From the NCBI RefSeq assembly GCF_030052815.1, contig NC_079505.1, positions 25,188,843 to 25,252,842 on the forward strand: a DNA stretch of 64,000 nt. The letters are read 5' to 3'. The stretch is from Hevea brasiliensis. Taxonomy: Eukaryota > Streptophyta > Magnoliopsida > Malpighiales > Euphorbiaceae. A program made the position numbers and the translations under genes. Below the pieces are notes generated by a model. It was given only the letters and a program-made list of their open reading frames with translations. It had not been told where the DNA came from and did not search any database. The number at the start of each line of letters is the position of its first letter. The stretch's first letter is position 1. Positions 1-12,299 of the stretch are shown piece after piece.

Positions 1-313
1 GTAGTATTCACAAGACAATGTCGTATGGTACTTTCCTTGAAAACTTGCCATGTGTTACATTTTATTAATAACTCTCTTTTATACTCTTTTATAATAAAAA
101 TAATTATTTAATTCTTTTTTATTTTTCTTTTAATTATCAATATTATTTATAATTCTACCTTAACATTTATATTTAAATTATTATTTTCTTTAAAATTTGA
201 TTTTTAAAAATTAAAACCTTTTGTGATCAAATACAATATTTAAAAATTATTTATATTATTTTTTTTATAAATTTATTTTTATAAAAATATTATTTACCAC
301 ATGTCACCCTCCA
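1..313 (+). repeat. Short AT-rich interspersed element, copy 1 (inverted relative to copy 2)
   Basis: About 310 bp matching, by eye and with small indels, the reverse complement of 15,580-15,875. Shared landmarks are a TTCCTTGAAAA/TTTCTTGAAAA block near the outer end, AATAACTCTCTTTTA, a TAAATTATTATTTTCTTTAAA block, and a CCACATGTCA end next to a TAA/TTA tract. It may be truncated by the window start. Non-autonomous, with no coding capacity. Family unknown; MITE-like is an inference from size and AT content. Confidence 0.7.
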
Positions 314-674
314 TAATAATTGTGATAATAATAATAGTTTAAAATAAAAAAATAATTTACCAACAACAACAACAATAATAATAAAAGGTCAATGATGACC
401 ATTAATTTATGATCTCATAATCAACTTTTATACAATTTAATCAACTTTAAATGATTTCATATCTTTAATAAGTATTTTTATTATATTGTTATATTTTCTA
501 TTATTTTTGTTATGAAATCTTTGTTCAAAAATTTGAGAGACAAAAAGTGTAGTTTATATAAAAGTTATAAAAATAAAATATAGAGGTTTGACTTATTTAT
601 GATTAATATGTATTAATTTTTATGTTAATAATTTAATATTCTTTTTATTTCACTTTGTTAAGATTAATTAATGC

Positions 675-720
<46 letters not shown>

Positions 721-3348
721 GGCCATTGAATTGAAATGGCAAATAAATGAAAAATATTTTATTATTATAAAAATTAAATTTAAATGTTTTTGTAATCATT
801 TTTCAATTAAATAATATTTAATTATAAAATTAAACTTTTATTTAAATGATTTCTATTTATTTGTTCATATATAGTATGTCATGTGAGACATTTGATACAT
901 ATCAACCACTCTCCTCTTACTAAGTATTTTCATTATTCATATAAGTGCTCTCAAATCTTTTTTTTTTTTTATTTACTTTGTTTTTTTATTATCTTTTTCA
1001 AAAGTTATTAGTTATCGTTCTCAAATTTTATTTATTTAAATATATTTACTTAATATTTATTTAGTTACTAATATTTTTTATAAATTTCTTATCTAATATT
1101 CTTAAACTTTTTAATATTTTATTTCATTATAATTATATATTGAATACAATTATAACTAATATTTTGATTATTCATATTTTATTATCATTCATTTTCAACA
1201 GAAATATTTTTAAAATTTAATTAAATATCTAAATTTTTATGTATAAATTATCTCTCAACTATATTTTTATATAGAAGTAGAATTTCAAAAATAGAATACA
1301 AATATGATTACATCGAAAATTTAATTATAAGTAAAGATGATTACAAAAAATAAAGTTATAATATTAAAATTATAAAATCTATCTTTTAAAAAATAGTATG
1401 TGTTTTTAATATTTATTATATTAATAAAAAATGATGATATTTTAAAATTTTAATTTTTATGAAATATTATTTATCTTATATCATAAATTTATGTAAAATG
1501 ATAACTATTTTTGTGAAAGAATTATTTTATAAAAAATATATCAAATAAATAAAAAATATTTACACTTTATAAAAATTTAAAGATATAATATTCTTAAAAA
1601 ATAATATAATAAAATGTTATTTTTAATTAATAATAATGTTATATATTTTCATTATTATTAAAATTAAATAATTCAATTCATTATTAGTAATTTAATATAT
1701 TTTTTTATTATATTAATAATAAAAAATTATATTTATATATTTTTTAAATAACATTATTTTCTCATTAATCTAATATATTTTCTATAGTTAAAAAAAATCA
1801 ATTTACATAAATAATGCGATAAAATATAAAAATTTCATGAAATTTAAACTATTTTTTGAATAAAGTAATTTTATTACATCTTAATGAAGTAATTATAGAA
1901 ACTACTATTAATATATGTATAAAAAGAATTAAATAGGTATTTTAATTATTTACACCATAAATTAATTAAAAATATATTATTATTATAATAGATAAAAATT
2001 TATTCAAATTAAATTAAATAAGAGATAAATTTTAGTTAAAAATTAATTTAATAATAATAATTTATCTTATTTAGAATGCAATTAAAAATTAAACTAAAAA
2101 ATAAAAATTATAAATTATCCATGCATAGCATGGACATTATGCTAGTTACTACCTAATCTGATAAGATTACAAACTTAGACTATTTTAATATTTGATTTAT
2201 GGACCAAATTATTTTATACATTTTACTTTTTAATTTGACTTCAGCTAATATTTCCAATTATTTTTACTTGTAATCAATTTTTTTATTTAATTCTAATTTT
2301 ATTTATAAGAATATAGTTATTTAACTTAAACAGGAAAAATCCAATGCAAAAAAGCAGAAAAAAAGAAAATGGGAAAAAATGATTCTTAACCCCCTATAGT
2401 GAAAATTTAAAAGGTAGCTTTCAACTTTTTAGGAAAAAATTGTATTAAATATGTAAAAGAGAGCATAGAGTGTGTATTTGGGTGACTTTATATAGAGAAT
2501 ATAGATTGATTTTATATTAATTGACAATAATATAATATTAATTTTATTAGATAATTTTAATTTAATTCATAATTTGTGTCAGTTCAACTATTTTTTCGAA
2601 AAAATAATTTATTTTAATTTTGTTGTGCTTAATAGAGTAAAAAAAGTAAGATAAGAATTAAAAATAATAAGATTTGTGAATCAAGACTAATAACTCTTAA
2701 AAGAAGAAATATAAATAATAAAGCAAATTAAAAGATGGTTTAAGAGTAATTAGATAAAGAGAAAATATTTGGTAAGAAGAAAAAGATTTAGTGTGTATCA
2801 AATGATAGAAAGTATCAACTATTTCTAGAAAGAGAAATAGAAAAAATTCATATCAAATTTAATTATGCCATTAAATTATTGTTAATTAAAAAAATATTGT
2901 TCTTTGATTGAAAGAATTTTAACTTTATTTTTAAAATATTAAAACTCTAAAACATTAGCCATCAACTTTAGTTAAATAAGTTGGCAGCTACTCTCAAATT
3001 GGTGGCCTTAAAGGCTATAGGTTTTTTTTTTTAATCACTATAAATTATTCTTTGTTTATAATAACAATAATAATAATAATATGTAATTCTTAATTTTTTA
3101 TGATTTAATTAAATATTAAACGTCTTAGGTAAATACTAAATATAATTGTAGTTAATGTATTTAAAAATATTTTACAAAACGGTTTTGATTTTCTTTCAGA
3201 GTAAACATAGGTCTTGACTTTACTGTCATTTATGTTTTAAAATTAAAAATGAAGGAACATAATAATAGATGATAATTATATTTAGTAATTCTATTATAAC
3301 AGTTTAGGAAATATAAAACAAATTTAATATTGACATTTCTCTTTTTAA
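314..3348. other. AT-rich intergenic DNA, no gene seen
   Basis: Very AT-rich sequence with long A and T runs and a (TTA)n microsatellite at about 674-720. No open frame with protein-like composition was found on either strand. The segment at about 3,120-3,330 is a degenerate partial copy of the sequence at about 3,580-3,720 (shared GTAAACATA-GTCTTGA block), so the repeat family of the adjacent inverted duplication extends here in decayed form. Confidence 0.7.
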
Positions 3349-4045
3349 AAGAAAAAATTTAAAATTAATTAATATCTTATTTTTAATAATTAGACATGTT
3401 TAAAAAAAATACAATAATTAACTTCTCACAAAACTTTAAATATCCCCTCATACTTAATTTTAATTTGGAGCAAATATTTTAAAAGAAATTAAACCTTCAA
3501 TCATGGTAACAACTAGAGAGTCATGATAATATTCATTGAATTTTGAAATTAAATGTGTTGGGTTGGCAAATTATCAGTAATTAAATACTAAATTTAATTA
3601 CAGTAATTATGTTTAAAAATATTCCAATAAATGTTTTTTTTTTCCTTTAAAGTAAACATAAGTCTTGATTTTCCTTTAAAGGAAAAATTGCCATTTATAA
3701 ATATAATTTGAAATTGCTACTTGGTATAAATGTAATAGATTTGTAAGTTTATGTGACAACACCAAGGGATCAATACTTATACATGCATATATTGATATAC
3801 ATTATAAAAATTTTCTTTAAATTAATAGCTATCAGTGACCTTTTATTAATATTATTATTATTATTATTATTAGAGGTGTAAATGAACCAAGTCGTTCGTG
3901 AGTTGCTTGAGATTCAGCTTGAAAAAAGTTCGGTTCAATGCGGCTCATTTTCTAAATGAGCCAAGCTCGAACTTGAATTTTAGGCTCATTTAATAAAAAA
4001 ATTAAAAATATCTACAATAATTTCCTCACGAATGGCTTGGTTCAT

Positions 4046-4093
<48 letters not shown>

Positions 4094-4566
4094 GGTTACT
4101 GATAGCTATTAATTTAAAGAAATTTTTTATGATGTATATCAGTATATGCATATATAAGCATTGATCCCTTGATGCTGTCACATAAACTTTCAAATCTATT
4201 ATTTATGTCAAGTGGCAATTTTAAATTACATTTATAAATGACAATTTTTCCTTTAAAGAAAATCAGGACCTACATTTACTTTAAAGAAAAAAAAAATTAT
4301 TGAAATATTTTTAACACAATTACTGCAATTTTAATTACTGATAATTTGCCAACCCAACACATTTAATTTCAAAAATCAACGAATATTATCATGACTCTCT
4401 AGTTATTACCATGATTGAAGGTTTAATTTCCTTTAAAATATTTGCTTCAATTTAAAATTAAGTATGAGGGGATATTTGAATTTTTGTGAAAGGTTAATGA
4501 TTAAATTTTTTTAAACATGTCTAATTATTCAAAATAATATATCCATTAATTTTAAATTTTTTCTTT
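3349..4566. repeat. Large inverted duplication (arms about 550 bp, loop about 120 bp)
   Basis: The left arm (about 3,349-3,903) and right arm (about 4,023-4,566) are reverse complements, with roughly nine in ten bases matching in the stretches I aligned. Both arms carry the TTA/TAA microsatellite and the first about 25 bases of a hAT-like terminus (TAAATGAACCAAG on the left, CTTGGTTCATTTA on the right). The duplicated unit is therefore flanking DNA plus one transposon end. The loop is hAT subterminal sequence. Such a palindrome could form a strong hairpin. Local duplication by aberrant hAT transposition is an inference. Confidence 0.8.
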
Positions 4567-4795
4567 GGTTCAAGCTCGAGCTCGAATTCAGCTCATTAAT
4601 AGACTAGCGATCTGGCTCGTTGAACAGGCTTGCAAACTAATTCATTAATTAAACTCGTAAACAAGCTCGTGAACAGGCTCGTGAACAGGCTCGTGAATAA
4701 ACTTGTGAATAGGATCATTTATAAACTCATGAATAAGTTCGTGAATAGGCTCGTTTATAAGTTCGTGAATGAGCTCATTTATATGCTTTGAATGT
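4567..4795. repeat. hAT left subterminal repeat cluster
   Basis: A run of short direct repeats around the motif AGGCTCGTGAA, including three close copies of GCTCGTGAACAGG near 4,665-4,695, followed by AT-richer variants (GTTCGTGAATAGGC). Clusters of this kind next to hAT termini are typical transposase-binding regions in that superfamily. The function here is inferred. Confidence 0.6.
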
Positions 4796-6001
4796 AAAAT
4801 AATATATTATTAAATAATATATAAATTTATGATATAATTAAAATAAAAAAATACATTCATAAAATATAATTATTTTCATCTGCTCCTAGGAGGTTATTAT
4901 AACTTTTATCAATAAAATTTATTTAAACTAATTTATTCATATTAAATTACTAAATACATGAAAACTTAACTACGTAGGTTTTTGTGGTAGCCGTATGAAT
5001 TAAAATATGAATTCATGTATCTCTCCTACTCTCTTCCTTTTTCTCTCTAAATGTTGAAATTTTAAAAGATTAAATTTCAAATTTAACACTAATCTATCCA
5101 ATCATTATTACTACTTTGTGTGTGTGTGTGTGTCTGTAGTCTCCCTCCACTCCCTAATTTTTTTTTCTATTAACGCTAACTACCCACATATTAATTTATT
5201 ATACTTCGTATACTACCCCTCTCCCAGTCTCTATTTGACTCTCTGTATAAACTCTGTGTGTGTGTGTTTGTATGTGTGTGTAATCTCCCCTTTTCCTATT
5301 AACACTTACTAATCTACCCATATATTATTGATTTATTATTAGTCTGTATACTATCCCTTTCCCAATCTCTCTCTTTCTCTCTCTCTCTTTGTAATCTCTC
5401 CCATATTTCTATTAACACTAACTAATCTATCCATATATTATTAATTTATTATTACTTTGTATACTATCCCTCTTCCAATCTCTATCTCTATAAACTCTCT
5501 CTCTCTCCATAGTCTCCCCTTATTTCTTTTTATTAACACTAACTAGTCTATAATTACTATAATACTTAATATTCTACATTTATTTCATACAAATTAAATT
5601 GTTCATTTTTTTAATAGAGCATTAGTGAAAGATATAAAGTACCAAATATAATTTAATAAATTAAATAATCTAATATATTTAATTCTTTTAAACTTATTTA
5701 AATAAATTAAATATAAAATAGAAAAACACTTAATTATAATATATTTATATAAAAATTCATAAATGACACTTTATTAAGAGTATAAATCAGTTAATAATAT
5801 AAAAAGTAATATATTTTATTAGAATAATATTAGAAAAATATAATAATAAATTTCATTATAATTACATAAAATTAATAGTATTATTATAAACTATGTAGTT
5901 TTGATTAAAAACGACATAGTTTTGAATTTTAAGAATAAAGTAAACTAAAATAATAAAACACAGTAGCCAAGAACTCACGATCCCTCATTTTGATAACCCA
6001 T
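4796..6001. other. AT-rich interval with TG and TC microsatellites, no gene
   Basis: Contains (TG)n at about 5,117-5,132 and 5,255-5,280, and (TC)n at about 5,365-5,390 and 5,490-5,505. The segment CTATTAACACTAACTAxTCTA-CCATATATTATT recurs about four times between 5,080 and 5,550, a degenerate tandem array of roughly 110-150 bp units. Open frames here have only low-complexity composition. I interpret this as hAT interior or older flanking DNA. Confidence 0.6.
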
Positions 6002-9000
6002 TGTAACACCCTCACCGTCGGTAGTCCGTACGTTTTGTTGTTTCGACGACTGATGTCTGTCTGGACAAGTCAGGATATCTAGAACTACACTTCGGTGATA
6101 GTGAACAAGCATAAAATGATGAAATAAACAATAAGAAAATATAAGAAAAATTAAGGAAAAATAAAAGAGACGAAGTGCAATTAGGTTAAACGAGCTGGAA
6201 CCGTAACGATGGGTGACCGCATCGAAAAGTTACGGCGGGGGCCGTTGACTAGCCCTGGATTGCGGGGAACCCTAGAAAATATTTTCGGGGCCTAATTAAA
6301 GGTCTACTGAGGTATAATTGACATTGGAAATGTCAAAGAAAATTAGTAAGTCAGTATAAACAAAAAACAAAAATTAAAGAAATCGGCAGGTCAAGGATTA
6401 AATCGGTGTTACCGAAAAATTTGAAATACAATCCGAAAAGGGGTATTTTGGTCAATTGATACCTAGAGTGGACCTTTGACCTAAATTTTCATTAAAAATA
6501 AGTAGTATTAAAATTTGAAAATGTCATAAAAATAAGAAGTTTTATACATAATGTAATTCAAAGAAATTATGGGGACATAATTAAAATAACTATAAGTTTA
6601 ATTATACTAATATTAACCTAAAGTGAGTGGCATATATTATATTCATAAATCTTAATTAGTGGAGCATTATGGACATATAAAAGCACTAAGTGGACAGATT
6701 TTATGAGGAAAACAATTCATTTTCTTTAATTCCACTTCCATGGCCGAATATGGGTCTCCATTTTTCCTCAATGAGAATTCATCATGCAAGCTTCAATCCT
6801 CCCCCAATTTCAACTTAAAACTCAAGGTTCCCTTCATCAAACTTTGTCTCTACACCATGGGAAAGATTTAGGCAGCAAGAAAAAGAAGAAATTGCAAGGT
6901 TTAGCAAGCTCCAAACAAAAGGTTAGTGCTAATTTCCTTATTTCCCTTAATTAAACTTTGTATTAAGGTTGAGACAAGTTGAATGGTTAAGAAAAATTGA
7001 GGAAATGGTTAAGTATTGGGAAGTTAAAAATTCAGCAGCCATGATAATGTAAGAAGTTTGGTTTATTTTTATGGGTAAATGATGGGTAGTAATGTTAATG
7101 AAGGTAATTATATGAATTAGGATATAATGGTATGTGGGTGTTTGAGATTTGATCATGGATTAGGGTTTGAATTGATTATAGGAGAATTGTTGAATTGTGG
7201 CAGCCTTGATGAGCTTGGATATGGATTAATTTATGTCTATAGTTGTTGAATAATGATGTTAATTAATGTGATCTAAGTGTTAGAATTTAATTGCAAATGT
7301 ACATGTGAGGTTGACAATGTGAATTGGGGCTTTGAATAATGTTTGAAGACTTGGAAAATCGAGCTTGAAAGTGGCAGCTTTGAAGTCCTTAGGAGAGTGG
7401 TAATTCTAAGAATTTCAATGTGAATTATGGTTTTGATGGATAGTGGAAGTGTATGGTTAATTGCTAGTGAAAATTTATGTAATAGTTAATTGTTTATGTA
7501 TGTATCATGGTTGACTTTGACTTTTGAAATTAAGGTTGTTTATTGTATTTTGAAGACTTGTATAAACTGCCCAAAATGATCATAATGAGATGTGATGAAT
7601 GATTAATTAATGTGATGAATCCAGAATTTAGGTTTGGGAATTAAAGGATTAGGGAGTTGAATGTGTATGGTTTGTGTAATTGAAGAATTTTATGAGGACA
7701 GTATGCTTGTGGAGCTATAACCCTAACATGTGATCCCAATTGGTATGAGGCCAATTGGAGGTAAAATTACACATATAATGAACCAACTTTCATGTAGAAG
7801 CCTTACTAAAAATTTGTCCAGAAAGTGACTCAAAAAGTGACCTAATCTGGATTTGGTAGTGTGTAAAACCTAAAATCTGACTATATGAATAGTAATCACG
7901 TAATTAGCCATAACTCCCTGTAGACAAGTCCAAATGACCTGAAATTTATACCGATGGAAAGCTTAGATATAGGGCTACAACTTTGGTGAATATCACAGAA
8001 CCCAAAAATGTCATTTACTAAGTCAAATTACTTGCACAAGTTGAGGTATCAAAACTGTCCAGAACCATTGCAACCCAGAATTTGACCATATGAACAGTAG
8101 TCACTCATTTGACCATAACTCACTCAAAACAGGTCCAAATAACCTAAAATTTATATCAATGGAAATATTGGACATAGAGCTATAACTCTTATGAAAACAC
8201 TAAAGCCCAGAAATAACTAGAACCAAGTCAAATTGCTTGCCCAAATTAGGGTACTAAATCTGCCAGAATTAAATTTGACCTAAAAATGACCTAAAATTGC
8301 ATTGAAAATGCAATCTATCCAGCTTTAGTAAATTGACCATATCTTGGTCTATATAACTCAGAATGACATGAAATCAGTGACAAAAATTCAATAAGACATA
8401 GACCTGTAAATTTACTTCTTTGACCAGAATTTAAAAACCAAGAGAAAAAGGACATTTAGCTAGATCAATCTAACATACCAAAACTGAAAAATTGACAATA
8501 CTATACAATAAAGCCTAGAAATGAAATTGGCAACATATGCCAACATGTGAGGAATGAAAAATGGAACATATTAGTGACATTAAAACCAATTCACCTAGTG
8601 TGTATAAAAAGTCAACATTTGTGATTGACTAGTGATGTGAATAGTAACGGAATGACATGATAAAACATCTGAATGTGTGCATAGGACATTAGTCCTCATC
8701 CTCAGAGAGAGGAAATCTGTTTTGAGTACAATAGTACTTTTGAACATTTGATATGATACAATGACATAATGAATGTATAAGGAATGCAATAATTATGCAA
8801 TTGTGAGTTAGAAATTTGTGTTCCTACTAGGAACAGAATCAGTTGTGATAAATTATGATTGAGCTTATAATTAAATAATAATATTTTAATACATATTAAC
8901 GTTTGATAATACTTATGTGCCCATGTATTATCTAGACATGTGTGTCAGATTGGATAGGTTGGCATGCCAATAGGGTAATGTTTGAGCAGTATTGCATAGT

Positions 9001-10205
9001 GCTTTATGCATAAGGCTTTATGCCTAGGGTTTTATGCCTGTATTACTGAGGCTTGTATAGTGATTATCTAATTATCTGTCTGATGGCTTTTTAGCCATAA
9101 TAATTGTATTTGTTACCATGGCCTCTTTGCCATATTGATTGCATACGTGGTCGACGTACTAAGTTTACACGTCCCATGGTATGACGGCCTGAGACACTGC
9201 GGTGTCCAGTGCTATCACCCGTTATCTAATTTAGTCAGCCTGTCATAGATTACTTGGGCAGTGTAATTGATTGAAATAAATTTAAGAATATTAGCAATTA
9301 AAAACATTAGAAAGAATTGAACGTAATGAGAAAAAGGATTAGTAATAGAAACACAATTGAATATTATTACTGTAAAGTTGTAAACTCGACATTTCCGAAG
9401 GGGTACAAATTAGCATATAAGATGGTTAATACTAGAAACATTCCAGTAAATCAAATTGATTATTGAATATTTAAATTATGCTCTATCATTTCTTTATTTG
9501 TATATATTATTTCTTGTTATACTATTGCACTACTAAGCAGAAATACTTAGCGCGATGGAATTGTTTCCTTGCGCAGGTATTTCGATTGAGATTTTTGGAG
9601 TCCAGATCTGCAGAAGTGTCAGAAGAGTACAAGGTTGTCACCTCCTTAGCAATGCATGTAGATAGGGCTCACATTAAGCATACTATGTATTTTGTATATT
9701 TTAATTATTTCTTATGTTGTAATTCAAATTAAGAAATTGTATTGAATATGTATATGATGTAATCAATTTGCATAATATGTAGACAATGAATTTTTGCAGT
9801 TAGTTTCAAATTATGTACATTAATGAGATTGAGCATTTTGATATATGAACTGAGTTTGAATATGAATGAATTTCAGATTGAGAATAGTGAGAATACATGA
9901 TATTGAGTTGAGATTATATTGAGCAAAGTTGAATTGTAAAAATATATTAGAATTGTTCTTTTATGGGCTAGAAAAACTGTTCTGTGAATTTTTAATCGGC
10001 ACTCTGCCAAATTTTTGGAAAATAAAATGTTTGGAATACCACATTAGTTAGACTTTAATAAACAACGTTAGTGCCTAAACCATACTTAGAAATTTTTAAA
10101 TAAATACATTAAGAACTGAAGTGAAATAAGATAAGATCGGGTGCTCCAGCACTCCGTGTGACACGCCTTTCTCCACTACACTGTAGACGGGTGAGGGGTG
10201 TTACA
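6002..10205. mobile_element. 4.2-kb solo LTR (probable Ty3/gypsy)
   Basis: Starts TGTAACACCC and ends GGGTGTTACA, the TG...CA ends of an LTR. It is flanked by cccat (5,997-6,001) and cccac (10,206-10,210), a 5-bp target duplication with one mismatch. The interior has no gag or pol motifs on either strand, so this is an LTR left by recombination or a large non-coding derivative. The interior holds three degenerate copies of a unit built on TGACCATATGAA...CATAACTC (near 7,878, 8,083 and 8,334) and a cluster of TTTATGC repeats near 9,000. The ends also form an unusually long inverted repeat of about 20 bp, so a DNA transposon is the alternative reading. Confidence 0.7.
7878..8420. repeat. Degenerate internal tandem repeats of the solo LTR
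   Basis: Three diverged units, each with TGAC(C/T)ATAT, then CCATAACTC-type sequence, then a TGACxTGAAATTTAT-like block and ATAGAGCTATAACT-like block. Unit spacing is uneven (about 205 and 250 bp), indicating old duplication. No coding potential was seen. Confidence 0.55.
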
Positions 10206-10210
10206 CCCAC

Positions 10211-12299
10211 TAACGCTAAACTTTTATTCTTTTCTTGTGTAAACACAACAGCCACCGCACAGACAGTTGACAGACAAACTTTTGCCATTTTATCTTCCTC
10301 GAACAAGAGTAAGGTGGTCGAACACAACAACTCAAGTCTCAGATCTCGGAACGCAATAGCTTTAGTCTCAGATCTTAGACAAGAGAAGGGTCGAACGTAG
10401 TAGATTTGATCGGACAAGGGAAAATCGGGTTTATTCCATTTTCAATTGACAAAGGATTTATTTTTGCTTTTTTATTTTGTTTTTCTTTCATGGGATTTGC
10501 TTGTTTGATTTCTTTTATGGATTTATTCCATTTTCAACTAGACTTTTATTCCATTTTTTCACTTTTTTGTTCTGCTTTTATGTGAAATAAATAGAAGAAT
10601 TCTATGTTTTGCTCAATGAAAACATGTTTAGGTAAATTCTTCACCATGTGAGAATTCTGATCAATACATCACTGTCATTTACAATAATAATTGGTACCAA
10701 TTCTTGACTTAAACACAGTTGAAGATTGATTGATTCTTCTAATCTATTGACCATCTTGTTTTGCTATATTTCTCTATATTTGATTGTTACATTATTAGAA
10801 TTTAGAAGTTTTACTTGAAAAATAAAATTTGGATTGGTAAGCGAGATATTTGCTTCTTTCAAATCACTTTACACCTACCATAATTCCTGTGGACTAATCA
10901 ATTACCTAAGGTCCTATCACCACAGTTTCCTATCATTGATGAACTATGAAACCCTGCAACTGCAATAGCAAAAAAAGTATAAATAATGTTCATATGCTAA
11001 TTTATTTGCTTCTGGCTTGGAAAAATAAATATTAATGAGTTGTAAGGTAAGCAGCCTTACCTGTTGACTTGGTTAAAAAATATATATATTTGTCACTTTG
11101 ATGGCTTAGATTGAATTTTACTTGCTAGGAGAGAACCAGGTGGACAAAGAAAATATAGGCTGAAAAGTCCATTAGAACAATTGTCGCACACACATATTCA
11201 AATCTTATGGTGTATAGAATGCTAAAACTACCATATATAATTAAATTCTATTCAATGGGCCATCCTTCTTTGTATTTAATTTCTAATTCTCCTTTTTTTT
11301 AATTAGTTGAAAAATGTGTTCCACTTCTTGTGCACTCAATTGCTCATAGGCTATTTCACTTCACGTTCAATCATTGTGACAATTACCAAAGGAATCCCAA
11401 AACTGGATCATAAGCTTCTAACATGATGCTTAAATTTGACAACTTGACACCTAATTTGAAAATTCTTTATTACTGCCCTTTTAAATTATTAAGATAAGAC
11501 TATTAAAATTAAGATGCTTTATTTCGTGGCCTCAATTCATAAGCTAAATCATGAGCCTTCTTACATTTATCAATAAATTTTGTTGTTTGGAATAGAATAT
11601 CAATATCTTAGATCAAAATGCCCTTGAGATGGTTTGCCAAGTTCTTTGTAAATATTTTAGATGGTTTGATCCTTTAATGGAGATAGATGCATACAACATA
11701 AAAATTTCCCAAGTTATTGACTAATAGATTGTCAATTTCACCTCTGTTGCACTCCAGCCTTAGGTATAATAGGACCATTATCTTGCATGTTGGCATGACT
11801 TATTTTGTCTTTTAGTTTTTTTTAATAATAATAAATAATTAAATTAATTTGAATTTTATTTTTATTACCAATAATAACTTATTAATTTAATTATTGAGTT
11901 TTATTTTGATTACCAATAATTTCTTTTTCTTTCAATAAATTAAATTAACATGGATTTTAATTGATGGTCTATCTTAAATTAGGCATCTAATTTGGGATGG
12001 ATTCAATTGAGACCCCTGTAATTTAATTTATCAATTTTGATTTAATTTATCAATTTAATTATTGAATGTTATTTTAATTAGCAACAAATTCCTTTTTTTT
12101 CCTATTATATATATCATTTTCAATAAATTAACATATATATCTTTTCCTATTATATATATCTTTTCCTTTCAATAAATTAAATATATATAAATTAAATTGA
12201 TGGTCTATGTATTTTTAATGGTGAGCATTTCTATTCTATATATCATTTCATTTCATTTTTACATAAATAACATGTGAAGTTTTTTTAGAAGATTGTCAA
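10211..12299. other. No recognised gene; presumed hAT leader region
   Basis: Moderately AT-rich sequence between the solo LTR and the transposase remnant. A short direct repeat (AGTCTCAGATCT near 10,337 and 10,369) lies at its left. From 11,820 to 12,190 there are repeated ATTAAATTAATTTGA/TTTTATTTTAATTACCAATAA blocks. Open frames on both strands at 10,109-10,417 show no family motif. It may be the long untranslated and intron-bearing 5' part of the hAT gene. Confidence 0.45.

Noticed and set aside
5118..5312. 64-codon open frame
   Set aside because: Produced by TG and TC microsatellites and rich in Cys/Val/Ser from repeat translation.
6002..6030. Start of a second full retrotransposon
   Set aside because: The whole 4.2-kb interior lacks primer site, gag or pol motifs, and the ends carry a 5-bp duplication, so only one LTR is present.
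10109..10417. 102-codon minus-strand frame across the solo LTR end
   Set aside because: Spans the junction between the LTR and its target site, so it cannot be an ancestral gene; no motif.
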